From Paralithodes platypus (lineage: Eukaryota; Arthropoda; Malacostraca; Decapoda; Lithodidae): a DNA stretch of 64,000 nucleotides. Positions 10,900-22,046 of the stretch are shown here, one piece after another (the stretch's first letter is position 1; every line of letters begins with the position of its first letter). The notes below the pieces were generated by a model, which had not been told where the DNA came from, ran no database searches, and saw only the letters and a list, made by a program, of their open reading frames with translations. The translations under genes and the position numbers were made by a program. The stretch spans positions 14,206,944 to 14,270,943 of the forward strand of contig CM064481.1 in the NCBI GenBank assembly GCA_032716605.1. Direction: 5' to 3'.

Positions 10900-12234
10900 T
10901 TCCTTTTTTTTCTATGTGATTGAGGGAGGCAAAAGGCAGAACTGCCTATAGCGAGTGCCCCCCCATAGTTGAAACAGTGACAGGGCCAAAATCAAGGGAC
11001 GTTCAAGCCAAAATGCCTGGACACACGGAGTTTGAAGCAATTTAAGTCATAAGAAGAGGGAAAGACTGATTCTGGGAGAGAGTTCCAGAGCTCAGCTGTT
11101 GAGTAGAAGAAAGACTGAGAGTAACGTTTCACTCTCGGATTGGAGAGTTGCACAGAGTAGGCGTGGGATTGAGTTGCAAGACGGGTACCACGTGCCCTAC
11201 GTAAAGGAGGTAGTATGCACTGGGAAAGCTCTGAGGAACACTGATTATTATAGTAGCGATAGAATAGCGAGAGAGATGCAACATTGTGGCGGAGAGAGAG
11301 AGATTGCAAAGAGTTTGTGAGTGGACGGGAGTTAATGATACGAAAGGCCTTCCTTTCAACTTTGTCTAGGAGAGCTGTGTGAGAGGAACCTCCCCACACA
11401 TGTGAACAATACTCAATACAAGGATGCACTATGCCCCTGTACAGAGCAAGAAGCTGTGCAGGGGAAAAGAACCCCCTAAGGCGGTTGAGCACACCCAGCT
11501 TCTGGGAGGCTGCCTTAGCAAGACTGGTAATATGGTCCTTCCAACTGAGAGCAGAAGAAAAAGAGACACCAAGAATATTGAGAGAAAATGAAGGATTGAT
11601 TTTTGTATTGTTGAAGAATAAGGGATAGTCCGCTGGGAGTTCCTTACGGGTAGATAGATGGAGAAATTGGGTTTTGGAAGCATTAAAGGTAACAAGGTTT
11701 TCTCTGCCCCAATTGGAGATAGTATTTAGATCAGCATTTAAGAGTTCTATGGCTTCATTACGTTTGTCATTGAGGGATTGCTGGCTGGGGCGTTCTGAAA
11801 AACTAATGGAGTAGTGCAAGGTTGAGTCGTCTGCGTATGAATGGATGGGTATTGAGGTACAGTTGAGGAGATCATTTATAAAAATTAAAAAGAGAATAGG
11901 AGATAGGACAGAGCCCTGAGGAACACCGGAGTTTATAGGGTGAGGAAGTGAACAATGGCCGTCCACAACCGCGGCTATGGAACGGCCGGAAAGGAAATTA
12001 GAGACAAAGGCACAGATGGAGGGATAGAAACCGAAGGAGGGTAGTTTAGAAATTAAAGATTTGTGCCAGACTCTATCGAAGGCTTTCAATATGTCTAGTG
12101 TAATAGAAAAAGTCTCACCGAAGTCCTGAAAGGAGGATGACCAAGAGTTGGTAAGATATGAAAGAAGATCACCAGTAGAGCGACCCTTAAAGGAAGCCAT
12201 ACTGGCGATCTGAGAGCAGATTATGAGAAGAGAA
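10900..12234 (-). mobile_element. Jockey-like LINE, 5'-truncated copy 1
   Basis: On the - strand it ends at a short A-run (T-run at 10904-10911 on +) and is cut on its 5' side at about 12234. Sequence identity to the + strand copy at 16376-18711 breaks off after TTTCTCTTCTC, which marks the truncation point. It lies inside the DIRS-A2 YR gene. 5' truncation and an A-tail are normal products of target-primed reverse transcription. Confidence 0.8.
10992..12200 (-). pseudogene. Jockey-like LINE reverse transcriptase, N-truncated
   Basis: A single open frame of 402 residues covers the RT palm and C-terminal region. Motifs are KAFDRVWH, SGVPQGSVLSPILFL, the active-site YADD in HSYADDSTLHY, and the C-terminal LINE signature LYRGIVHPCIEYCSHVW with LDKVERKAF. 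It lacks the endonuclease and the first RT motifs because the copy is truncated. The remaining frame has no stop, so it is younger than the + copy, which is full of frameshifts. Confidence 0.8.
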
Positions 12235-13095
12235 ACTGATCAACAACAGTCCTCGGTGGCTCTGGTTTTTAATTATTTAAATTAAATCTTTGAAATTCAA
12301 AAGTTATCAGTTGTCACATTAAGGAATCACCTCACAGCAATTCGGACACCTTTTTTAGACTTAACAGGCCTGTCTGTGCCGGAGGCGGAGGAAAAGGGTT
12401 TCATGAGGTCTTGCTTCCGGCTTCGCCCACCTCATCGTCAACTCACACCCACCTGGTCACTTGATCTGACCCTTCAAATGCTTCAACCACGTAAATATTG
12501 CCATGACCCTCCTTTCGAGTTAAGACTTAAAAAGGCCATTTTTCTAATGGCATTGGCTACAGGTGACAGGGTGTATGAGTTGGCGGCGATGAGTTCGGAG
12601 CCAACTTGTTTACGGTTTTCGAGGCGCAACATGAGTGTCCATATTACCCCTGCTCCTAACTTTATTGCAAAAAATTAACATAGTAATAATGTATTTACAG
12701 AGTTTGAAGTTCCAGCTCTGAAACAGGGCGATCGGCACCATTTACTTTGCCCGGTACAGTCCCTTATGTTATTTATGCGGGGTTCCCGACCGTCACAGGC
12801 GGGCTCCCTCTGGGTTTCGCGGACAGGTAAACGTCTTCAAAAACGCCGGCTAGCTGCGTTACTAGTAGAGGTGATTCGGGAGAGTAATCCGGGCGTGTTG
12901 GCTAGGGCGCACGATATTCGGAAGTGGGCGTCACTCAGATTCCTCCACAATTACTCTCTCGATGATATTCAACAGACCCAGTTGTGGTCATCTAATCATA
13001 CATTTCTAACACGTTACCTGTCCGTGAATCTCATGAAACCTTCTCGTACATGTGTAGCATTAAGGCAGAAAGTCTAGTTTTAAGCTATTTTGTAA

Positions 13096-13114
13096 AGAAA
13101 AGGGGGGGGGGGGG
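13096..13114 (+). repeat. A/G polypurine tract with 13-G run in DIRS-A2
   Basis: AAGAAAA followed by thirteen G residues, 20 bases after the YR stop. It matches the position and composition of the tract at 2901-2921. Confidence 0.75.
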
Positions 13115-13333
13115 AGTATCCTAGCTAAGGACTCTGACCTGCCTCTTATGTGATACAAGATATGACGAGCATGAAAGGTCATGTGATAACCCATTCCTTA
13201 GACTAAAATAAGTCTAGTCAGGAAATTTTGTATGTTTACTTTATAGATGCAATAGAGTTTACAATATACTCATTAATCTTAAGGATTAGGATTACCTTAC
13301 CTTATGATACCTTATGATGTGTTCGCCACTCTT

Positions 13334-15233
13334 CTAGCGGCACCAAGGAGCGCGACACCCCTCGTTTTGGGTGGTGATTTGGTGCAGTAGACTGTTTGAA
13401 GCGACAGCTCGCTCCCTTGCAAGGATGGGCTCGTCTGGCACCTTTTGCAGTTCGACATCCAGGGCTCTCTTGAAGCTGTCTAACGAGACGTCCCTCATGT
13501 CTCTTACTCGCCGTGGGAGTTTGTTGAAGAGACGTGGGCCTCTGTGTGATAACCAGCCCTCTCGCAGAGAGCCCATAGCACCCCTGTTATTCATCCGGGG
13601 GATTTCGCATTCCCAGCCTCTCCTATCACTGAATTTCATGACTATCGGAGTATGTAGGTTTGGTACTAAACCCTCTGCGATTTTCCACGTATATTATTAG
13701 GTAACGTTCTCTTCTACGTTCCAGTGAGTACAGATTCAGTGCTCTTAAATGCTCCCAATAGTGTAGCTGTTTTATCGAACTTATATGCGAAGTGAAATTT
13801 CTTTGTACACTCTCTACGTCATTTATTTCACCTGCTTTGTATGGGGATGTTAATACGCTACAATATTCAAGCCGCGGTAGCACTAGAGATTTGAAGAGCG
13901 TTAGCATAGGTACTTCACCGCGTGTTTTAAAAGTACGCAGAATCCAACCCGTTAGACGTTTCGCAGCCGCCACTTTGACCTGGTTATGTACTTTGAAACC
14001 CATATTTTCAGACATTAATACCCCAAGGTCTTTCACACTGTCTTTCCGTTCTATTATGTGGTTAGATTCTGTTAAGTAATTTGTAATTTCATTAACACCA
14101 TTATTATCTCCGTACCGTATTAATTGGAATTTTTCCTCATTGAATTGCATGTTGTTTTCCCTGGTCCACTGGAACACTACATTCATGTCTTCCTGCAGTC
14201 GGCCCGTGTCTTCTTGTGTGTTTACTATCTTGCTTAATTTTGTGTCATCAGCAAAAGACGACACCGTACTGTGTCTGGTGTTGGTATCTATGTCGCAAAT
14301 TAGTATGAGGAACAGAAGGGGCGCTAGCACTGTTCCTTGGGGCACTGAGCTTTTGACATCCGAAGACTCAGATGTGACTTGGTTTACTGCTACTGATTGT
14401 TTTCGGTTTACGAGGAAATTGTATATCCACCGTCCGATTTTCCCAGTTATACCTTTTGCTTTCAGTTTGTGGGCTATTATACCATGGTCACATTTATCAA
14501 ATGCCTTAGCAAAATCGGTGTAAATGACATCCACGTTTTTCTTTTCTTCTAGCGCTTTAAGAATTTTGTCATAGTGTTCCAAAAGTTGTGAGAGACATGA
14601 TCTTCCCGCTCTGAACCCATGTTGACCGGTGTTGTGTAGTTCATTTGTCTCCATGAATGTTGAAATTTTTCTTCGCAGGACTCGTTCGAAAACTTTAATG
14701 ATGTGAGAGGTTAGAGCTACCGGGCGGTAGTTTTTTGGTAGTGCTTTACTCCCTCCTTTATGCAGTGGGGCAATTATTGCGTTTTTCAAGCTATCTGGTA
14801 TGTCACCAGTATCTAGACTCCTTCTCCACATTATAGCCAGGGGTTTTGAGAGGTTTTCCTTACATTTCTTCATTAGGATCGAATTCCATGAGTCCGGGCC
14901 TGGTGCCGAGTGGGATGGCATGTTGGAAATGGCCTCTTCTATGTCTTTTGGACCGAAATCAATATCCAGCATCTGAGGGGTTTCCGTGGGGGAGGTTTCC
15001 ATGAAAAATATATTTTGGTCTCTGATGACTTTTGTTTCATCAGGCTCACTGAATGCCATTTCATACTGCCTGCTTAAGAGTTCGCTCATTTCCTTTTTGT
15101 CCCCTGTGAAAGAGCCATCCCCTTTGCTCAGTGGGCCGATGTTTGATGTTGTTTTAGCCTTTTGTTTGGCGTATGAAAAGAAGTATTTGGAATTTTCCTT
15201 TATACCTGCAATAGCTTTCCTCTCCTCTTCCAT
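13334..15233 (-). pseudogene. CR1-like reverse transcriptase, frameshifted near C-terminus
   Basis: The main frame (15233-13626, 535 residues) has the linker SKYFFSYAK, the LINE motif SAPGPDSWNSILMK, NYRPVALTS, QHGFRAGRSC, DFAKAFDKCDH, SVPQGTVLAPLLFL and the active site FADDTKLS. The C-terminal LINE motif RRGPRLFNKLPRRVR is in a second frame, 13639-13334, so a frameshift lies near 13635. The endonuclease is absent. This is a decayed copy, although the RT core itself is open. Confidence 0.85.
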
Positions 15234-15256
15234 ATGTTGTAGTTCATATGATATTC

Positions 15257-15697
15257 TTAGGGCTGGGTGTCATGATCTGCCGGGCGTAAGTAGGCAGATG
15301 GCAGAGGAGTGGAGGGGGGCGGGTCATGTGGGGAGGCGGGAGGCGGCGGCGGTGTGGTATTTGGTGACATCGCGGTGTTTCGAGGTGGTAGGGAGGGGGC
15401 TGATGAGAGTTTTTGTGTGGGAAGAGTTGTGTGTGGTGTTTGTTCAGAGGGAGGTGTTGTTGGTTGTTTTGGGCGAGACGAAATAGGAGTACTTGAATTC
15501 GATACGGTTGTGGTCAGGGATGTATGAGGGGAAATTCTTGGTGTGTTTCCCCAATTTTGTTGGAATAACACCGCCTCTTGGCTATATTTAGGTCTATCTT
15601 GTACCTCTGTTTTTTCCACAGTCTGGATGATTTGCATTGTGAACTCGGCACAGCTTTTGCAAAAATGGAAGTTCTTCCCCTTATTATTATAAGCCAT
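15257..15697 (-). pseudogene. Possible CR1 ORF1 or ORF2 5' remnant, Pro/Thr-rich
   Basis: From an ATG at 15697 the frame reads a short basic start, a CKSC motif and then a long Pro/Ser/Thr-rich tail (147 residues). It has the orientation of the CR1-like RT and lies 24 bases from it. CR1 ORF1 proteins often carry Cys motifs, so an ORF1 remnant is plausible, but the tail is low complexity and the call is weak. Confidence 0.35.
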
Positions 15698-15830
15698 GTT
15701 TATCGGTGGTGAAAGTACAAGAAAGAGAGAGAGTACAAATATTTTGTAATATAGTACCTGGGGCCATAAATATATAGGCCAACATATTATCAGTATTGAT
15801 AAAAGATTCATATATTTATGCATTCTAAGC

Positions 15831-16013
15831 TATATGTATAGTTTATGTGTTTCACCAACTGTTCTGTCAAACGTAGAGGTGACAACACCGTAGGCTACCT
15901 TTAAGGAACGCCGCCTGTAAATCCTTTATTATTTTTATTAAACTGATCTTTTTAGTACTGTACGTGTTTCTTTGGACCTTCGTAATTTATTAGTGGTTAA
16001 TGATGTTCATGAT
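15831..16013 (+). other. DIRS-A2 3' UTR, distal part
   Basis: AT-rich sequence between the CR1-like LINE and the ICR, with no ORF. Assigned to DIRS-A2 by position; the last bases (AATGTCCCCCTCCAGTCTT) match DIRS-A1 at 3541. Confidence 0.5.
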
Positions 16014-16180
16014 GAATGTCCCCCTCCAGTCTTGAGACATCAGGCGCAACGTCAATGATGAAGGGGCCACTAATAAATTATAGGTTTAAGTCCCGAAGGG
16101 AATAAGGAAAACCTAATATTTAGTAGTGGCCCCGGAATCATTGACGATTTTGGCCCTCCCCTCCATCCCCTTCCCATTCA
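16014..16180 (+). repeat. DIRS-A2 ICR palindrome
   Basis: Same structure as 3541-3700. The arms are CGTCAATGATGAAGGGGCCA and its near complement, with GGTTTAAGTCCCGAAGGG and AAGGAAAACCTAATATTTAG at the centre. The outer end at 18800-18880 is its inverted copy. Confidence 0.75.
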
Positions 16181-16375
16181 TCTGCTATGTTTTGAGAGTC
16201 TTGATATATCAGATAAGGAGGAACAAGGGCTTCGAGGAGGGAAGCGAAGCGTACCCAAACAGCAGACGCATGAGAAGCGCAACGCTAAGATCAAAGTTTA
16301 ATCTTTTTATTTTATTATTTTTTACTAGTTTTTTCTAGGACGAGTCCGTGAGTGGTATTTAAGAGCGTTTCGCTC
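16180..16375 (+). repeat. DIRS-A2 3' ITR, proximal half
   Basis: Corresponds to 3700-3950 of DIRS-A1 and starts with the same CCATCCCCTTCCCATTC phrase. It is broken at about 16375 by a Jockey-like LINE; the distal half is at 18712-18880. Confidence 0.6.
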
Positions 16376-18711
16376 ACGATGTGTGGCAATCCGACCATAA
16401 ACTTATCTTTGTCACCTGTCCTCTCTCTCCAGTACGGCTACCCGATCCTCCTAGCCGGCGGCGCTTGTGGCACTTTGGCGCTGCCGACTGGGAGGCTCTC
16501 CGGCAGTACTTCTTTGATTTCCCATGGAATTATTTCTGCTTCCGTGGCCGGGGACCCTCGGAGAGTGCTGAACGCATTACCGAGGTAATCCTATTGGGCA
16601 TGGAAGCATACATTCCATTCTCTTTCTCTCAGACTAATGCTAAAAAAATCTTGGTTTACTCACGCCTGTTCTACTGTTGTCCGCAATAAGGAGGAAGCAT
16701 TCAAATGGTACCGACGCCTTAAAACTCAAGACTCTCATTCTTCCTATGTTTCTGCCCGGAATCAAGCCAAATCTGTTGTTGTTGTTGTTGTTCCCAAAGC
16801 TGCCTGGCCGAACAGCCCAAATCTGTTCTTCGACTTGCCAAACACTCTTTCATCAATATTAAATGCACTGAATTATCCAACTCTAGCTCTTCCCAAGCTT
16901 CTGGCATCTAGCCAAAAGCCTCTCCAACAATTTATCTTCCTCGTCTTTCCCTCCCTTGTCCCACGCTGATGGCACAACCATCACTTCTTCCTCTGACAAA
17001 GCTAAACTCTTCGCTCAAACTTTTGCTAGAGACTCCACCTTGGATGATTCCGGTGCTATTCCTCCCTCTCCACCCTCCTCTCTCTTACTTTTGCCTAATA
17101 TCCTAATCTCTTCTAAAGATGTACTTTCTACCCTCTCTGGGCTTAATACTAATAAGGCGTACGGTCCGGACGGTGTTCCTCCCGTTGTTCTCAAAAACTG
17201 TGCTTCCGTGCTGACACCCTGCCTAGGCAAACTCTTTCGTCTCTGTCTATCCTCTAACGTCTTCCCTTCATGCTGGAAGTTTGCTCACGTTCAACCTGTC
17301 CCAAGGAAGGGTGACCGCTCTCAACCCTCCAACTATCGTCCAATTGCTCTCATCTCTTGTCTTTCTAAAGTTTTTGAAACTATTCTTGCTTCCAAATTTC
17401 TTAAGCATTTCTCTTCTCATAATCTGCTCTCAGATCGCCAGTATGGCTTCCGGGTCGCTCTACTGGTGATCTTCTTTCATATCTTACTAACTCTTGGTCA
17501 TCCTCCTTTCGGGACTTCGGTGAGACTTTTTCTATTGCACTAGACATATCGAAAGCCTTCGATAGAGTCTGGCATAAATCTTTAATTTCTAAACTACCCT
17601 CCTTCGGTTTCTATCCCTCCATCTGTGCCTTTGTCTCTAACTTCCTTTCCGGCCGTTCCATAGCCGCGGTTGTGGACGGCCATTGTTCACTTCCTCACCC
17701 TATAAACTCCGGTGTTCCTCAGGGCTCTGTCCTATCTCCTATTCTCTTTCTAATTTTTATAAATGATCTCCTCAACTGTACCTCAATTCCCATCCATTCA
17801 TACACAGACGACTCAACCTTACACTACTCCATTAGTTTTTCAGAACGCCCCAGCCAGCAATACCTCAACGACAAACGTAATGAAGCCATAGAACTCTTAA
17901 ATGCTGATCTAAATAATATCTCCAATTGGGGCAGAGAAAACCTTTAATGCTTCCAAAACCCAATTTCTCCATCTATCTATCCGTACGAAACTCCCAGCGG
18001 ACTATCCCTTATTCTTCAACAATACAAAAATCAATCCTTCATCTTCTCTCAATATTCTTGGTGTCTCTTTTTCTTCTGCTCTCAGTTGGAAGGACCATAT
18101 TACCAGTCTTGCTAAGGCAGCCTCCAAGAAGGTGGATGTGCTCAACTTCCTTAAGGCGTTCTTTTCCCCTGCACAGCTTCTTTCTCTGTACAGGGGCATA
18201 GTGCGTCCTTGTATTGAGTATTGTTCGTATGTGTGGGGAGGTTCCTCTCACACCGCTCTCCTAGACAAAGTTGAAAGGAAGGCCTTTTGTATCATTAACT
18301 CCTGTCCACTCACCAACTCTCTGCAATCTCTCTCTCTCCGCCGCAATGTTGCATCTCTCTCGCTACTATAATAATCAGTGTTCCTCAGAGCTTTCCCAGT
18401 GTATACCACCTCCTTTACGTAGGGCACGTGGTACACGTCTTGCAACTCAATCCCACCCCTACTCTGTGCAACTCTCCAACCCAAAAGTGAAACGTTACTC
18501 TCAAACTTTCTTCTACTCAACAGCTGAGCTCTGGAACTCTCTCCCAGAATCAGTCTTTCCCTCTTCATAAGACTTAAATTACTTCAAACTCGGTGTCTCC
18601 AGGCATTTTGGCTCGAACGTCCCTTGATTTTGGCCCCGTCACTCTTTTAACTATGGGGGAGGCACTCTCTATAGGCAGTTCTGCCTTTTGCCTCCCTCAA
18701 TCACATAGAAA
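16376..18711 (+). mobile_element. Jockey-like LINE copy 2, longer but decayed
   Basis: Homologous to the - strand copy at 10900-12234 but extends further 5'. It starts inside the endonuclease and ends in an A-rich tail (AAAAACAAAACAAAAA) near 18710-18726. It is inserted in the DIRS-A2 3' ITR. The 3' UTR phrase GGCAGTTCTGCCTTTTGCCT is shared with copy 1. Confidence 0.8.
16381..18570 (+). pseudogene. Jockey-like LINE ORF2 (end of endonuclease plus RT), many frameshifts
   Basis: The reading runs through at least six frames. The end of the endonuclease is visible as SDHKLI near 16390, followed by the linker, then NYRPIALISC, KAFDRVWHKS (by homology), SGVPQGSVLSPILFL and an active site reading YTDD instead of YADD near 17800. 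The C-terminal segment has the CIEYCSYVWGG motif. A GTT repeat at 16778-16793 has expanded. Not functional. Confidence 0.8.
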
Positions 18712-18880
18712 AACAAAACAAAAATCGTATTTTGATCTCTCCCGGGCGGGAAGTTTGAAAGACAAGCTTGAGTTCAAAGATTGGCCATAAACAATGTTAA
18801 GGCGCATCGTCAATGATTCCGGGGCCACTACTAAATATTAGGTTTTCCTTCTTCCCTTCGGGACTCAAACCTATATTATT
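18712..18880 (+). repeat. DIRS-A2 3' ITR, distal half and element end
   Basis: The last 80 bases (CGTCAATGATTCCGGGGCCA, then TATTAGGTTTTCC, then CAAACCTATATTATT) are the inverted copy of 16075-16150 in the ICR. This places the right end of DIRS-A2 at about 18880. Confidence 0.7.
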
Positions 18881-18893
18881 TGTTATTATAATA

Positions 18894-19482
18894 TGTTAAG
18901 TATATAGGGGATTATAGGTAATAACACAACATATTAATTATTGGATAAGTGATAATAAGTATAAACGTACAGGTATATAAGTACAGATATATGATAAGGC
19001 TTGTAATAAAAGCCTGAGGAGCAAGGTGATATATGACTTTTGTGGTCTAATATATCTAGGGGATATAGGAGCTTGGCTATAGAGGGTGAGTTTGAGTCTA
19101 GAGTCTAGAGGGAGTAAAGAGCTCTGTCTCTCTCTGGCTGAGGTCTGTTGAAGTTTGTCATGAAGATGCCTGAGTAAGAAGGCATCGCCTGGGTTCAAGG
19201 ATGTCGATGCAACACACCATTAACTCAGTATTCTGGTATGACGTATGACCGGATAAATACATTATACAGTTTCCATTTACAGAGGAAATGGGTGTTGATT
19301 TAAGTGGAAGTATCAACAAATATATTATATGTTAATGAGATAGATAAAGTTATAGGGAGTTCAATGAATCAAGATTGTTTAATATGAATGTTAAGAGTTT
19401 AGAAGTTACAGGGATAAAGGCATATAAGCAGTGAGATAAATGTATAGTAATATATATGCAGGGCTTATAATGTCATACTACA
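18894..19482 (-). repeat. 3' LTR of the gypsy-like element
   Basis: 589 bases starting TGTTAAG and ending CTACA on the + strand, so bounded by TG and CA. It matches 25925-26478 plus 30961-30990. Visible differences are few: a 7-base tandem duplication of AGTCTAG near 19100 here, and about five single-base changes. No clear target duplication is seen. Confidence 0.85.
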
Positions 19483-19832
19483 TTCGCCGGGGGGTAAAGA
19501 ATTGATCTCACCATGATCAACTATAGTAAACAAAAAAATGACTAGTCTGTTGACACATCACACCGTATCAAAATTGTCCATTAGACCTAGATCAAGGGTG
19601 TGAGCTACCAACAAATTAGAATAAAGGTTTATGCTAAATAATACAAATATATAGTTGAGTATAAGGAGGAGATTACAACTGCTATATATAACACATGGCA
19701 GGTGTAAACTTATATAGTAATAAAATTTAACATCTGACAGTGGAAAGAAATAATACCCTAAGTTGTTCCACTGACGATATTAATATACATACATATAAAG
19801 AAATATATAAAAAAAAAGAAAAAAGAAAGAAC
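19483..19832 (-). other. Noncoding stretch between env and 3' LTR
   Basis: AT-rich with no ORF. A G-rich run (CGCCGGGGGG on +) lies just inside the LTR, where a polypurine tract would be expected; on the element strand it reads as C, so a normal tract is not evident. Confidence 0.5.
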
Positions 19833-21507
19833 TTAAAGTGCTCTAGTCCTCGCGTGGGCTTCGAGAGCAGCAATGCGAAGACTCAGGCGAGAAAGAGCAA
19901 ACCAAGAGACACCTAGGATGATGATGATAATGAGCATAGGAGTACCAATCGCTGGGATGGCAATGTAAGGGTGATAGTATTTAACAAAATCCATAGGTAG
20001 AATTAACTTTTTGATCAATTGAAGGGTTTTTAGATCAGGTGAGTTGATGTGAAGTTTAGATATATTAGCCGAGATATTTGGGAGAGTGAGAAACATATCG
20101 TTCACGTTGTATAGTTGATTGAGTTCAGTAAGGTGGTAATTTGTGGGGTAAATGGTTACCTTGGAAGAGGTGATAGAGCAAGTGTCAGGGATAATGATGA
20201 GACCAGAAATTACCTGATTGGAAGATGGAATATCATTCTGACAAGAGATGGAGATAGTGGTGTCAGAAGGGAAATAAAGGTGATGAGAGTGAGACACATG
20301 AGCATGATAGAAGGGTTTCTTAGCAACTTCCTTGAACTGGCAATGTTCTATAATGGAATTATTGTGAATCAAGGCACTAGCACAGCCGTCAGCATGGAAG
20401 GGGATTAACTTGAGAGCAAAGGCTGGGCAAATGGCCTGGGATATAATAGGGGAGTGACAGAGAGTAGAGAATGAATAATCATCCAACCAGGCGTGGTGAT
20501 TCTCGGAAGTGGAGATGAACAAGTTGCTGAAGGAGTTGTCCAAAGAAACTAATTGATTGTTGAGGAAAAAGGGGAAAGGAGTGATCTTGTAATGGGCGAA
20601 AGAAATGGATGATGCAAATGGGATAATAAGCATATATTCATAGTTATACATGTGGACATCTATATATCCATATAAGAGTTCAATTTGGTCAAGCGGGAAC
20701 ACTGGTAAGAGGCGAAAGTCATTGCCAGCCTAAGTGATGATTTTCCTCAGACTACTCAAGGGAAGAAGATCTGAGCTCACTATACCGTGTTCAGCATTGT
20801 TGAGGGCATTCAAGAGTCTACTAAAGTCTGACTCTAATTTCATAGAGATAAAATAAATTTTGTCAAGTTGGGTAGAGATTTCTAGAATGTTTTCAAGAAA
20901 TGAGGTAATATCAGAGAGTTCATTAATGGTAGATTCCGCTTTACTCATGAGAGATTGTAAGTCGTTAACATGAGTAGAGATTTCATTAATAGTGTCTATT
21001 TGGATCTCCACTAACTTTTCTTGACTTCTGAGGGTATTTTCTACTTCACCGATTTTATCAGCGATGGCGCACTTGGTCTTCAGTAGCTGTCCCGAAGAGA
21101 GAAGACAACAGGTAACCTCCTGCATCAATAAGTCCTCTCTTGTTCCTAAGTCTAGCTCGTTTGGATTCTGACCTTGGATTGACCGGAATTTTAGAGCCTA
21201 TTTGAATGAACAAGTAATCTAAGGTGTTTTTCACCACATTAGTTCTCCAAAGTAACTGAGTTAGAGTTGCGTAGTGATTGCTATGTTTGATGTTTGAGTG
21301 ATTCAGATACTCTGTCAAAATAGAATCTGATCTTCTTAAGGCATTGATAGCTTTCGCCAAGGTCGGGGCCATAACACTCAGGTCGACATTGATGAATTTT
21401 ACTGCCATAACATCCGAAACCAAGGTCATCCTACCTGTAGGACTAACTACCGCGCCATTCGAATGGATGGCAAAGGTGCCCATCAGGTGGACAATCAAGA
21501 AGATCAA
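19833..21507 (-). pseudogene. Env, F-type fusion glycoprotein-like, broken
   Basis: This is an envelope-like membrane protein of an old retroelement copy. The first frame (21507-21058) has a hydrophobic N-terminal segment that could be a signal peptide and a furin-type site RNKR followed by GLIDAGG, the arrangement seen in baculovirus F and errantivirus Env proteins. The continuation is in another frame (21128-20730), which has heptad-like Leu/Ile spacing. It is followed after a single in-frame TAG at 20730-20732 by 20702-19833. That last part has paired Cys and a C-terminal membrane segment (LIIIIILGVSWF) with a short basic tail. One frameshift near 21060-21130 and one stop break it. Family assignment rests on the cleavage-site context and topology. 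Confidence 0.7.
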
Positions 21508-22046
21508 AAGAATCAGCCCACACCTTCCCTTGGTCTTCCTGGGGGTTTAAAAAGAGTATAAAAATAACAGTAAATATTATAGAGGAGTAAACAAAAAAAT
21601 AACTTGGGAGTGTAAATAATATTTGGAGTTGGAGATTTAAAGGAGAAAAATTTGAGTAAAAATTGAGATAAATGTGAACGCTATGAATAATGCGGACACA
21701 AGGAGTAAATGTGAACACAGGGAGTAAAGTGAACACAAGGAGCAATGCGAACGCTTTTAGATAATGCAAACGCTGGGAGTAGCCACATCTAATCATGAAA
21801 TATGAGATATCTATGCAAAAATAAATAATGGACAACAATTTGGCCAAGAGTACACTAAATATATTCACAAGATAAATACATAGTTAAATAGATATATAGG
21901 CAGACTTGGTGTATTATGAGTAGAAGATATTAGGTTTAATATTATTCTGAAACAGAAGTTGAGTTATAGAAGTATTATCCACTAGAACATTGTTTACACT
22001 CCTAGTTCTAAGATTATAATCATGGGTCGGGGCTTGTAGGATTTTA
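21508..22046 (-). other. Noncoding region between integrase and env, with short tandem repeats
   Basis: AT-rich DNA. At 21680-21790 there are several degenerate copies of a unit containing GGAGTAAANGTGAACACA. A hydrophobic open frame crosses it but shows no domain, and I do not call it a gene. In related elements env is translated from a spliced RNA, so a leader or splice acceptor could lie here. Confidence 0.45.

Larger units (their letters stand above)
10710..13077 (+). pseudogene. DIRS tyrosine recombinase split by a LINE, with one stop
   Basis: The N-terminal part (LPLRHNWKPQDLADICLMD, then STNRQYQSHW) ends at about 10900 where a Jockey-like LINE enters. The gene resumes at about 12240 and runs to 13077. 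The catalytic set is retained: Arg in ALATGDRV, HDIRKWA, and Tyr in FLTRYLS. One TAA at 12676-12678 replaces the Glu codon found in DIRS-A1 (IAKNEH). The frames on both sides of that stop agree. Without the LINE and the stop the YR motifs look sound, so the inactivation is comparatively simple. Confidence 0.8.
13270..15830 (-). mobile_element. CR1-like LINE with missing endonuclease
   Basis: A CR1-type RT on the - strand with its 3' end near 13270-13310, where a short repeat of CTTATGATAC replaces a poly-A tail as is usual for CR1-group elements. An ORF1-like frame lies upstream and joins the RT region almost directly, so the endonuclease has been deleted. The element lies in the 3' UTR of DIRS-A2. 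The 5' boundary is approximate. Confidence 0.7.
5966..18880 (+). mobile_element. DIRS-A2: DIRS retrotransposon split by three LINEs
   Basis: Reading order is 5' UTR, gag (6211-8915), RT/RNase H (8931-10804), YR (10710-13077), 3' UTR, ICR (16014-16180), 3' ITR (16180-18880). Jockey-like LINEs sit in the YR gene and in the 3' ITR, and a CR1-like LINE in the 3' UTR. The left part is interrupted by the piggyBac-like element at TTAA, so the 5' ITR is not in view. All coding regions carry frameshifts or stops; this copy is dead and older than its inserts. Confidence 0.8.

Noticed and set aside
16330..16385. Possible hammerhead ribozyme (GACGAGTCCGTGAG)
   Set aside because: The core resembles part of a hammerhead, but the required GAAA side and three closing stems could not be placed; the sequence is part of the DIRS-A2 3' ITR.
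20115..20408. + strand frame opposite env
   Set aside because: A mirror of the env reading frame with no domain of its own.
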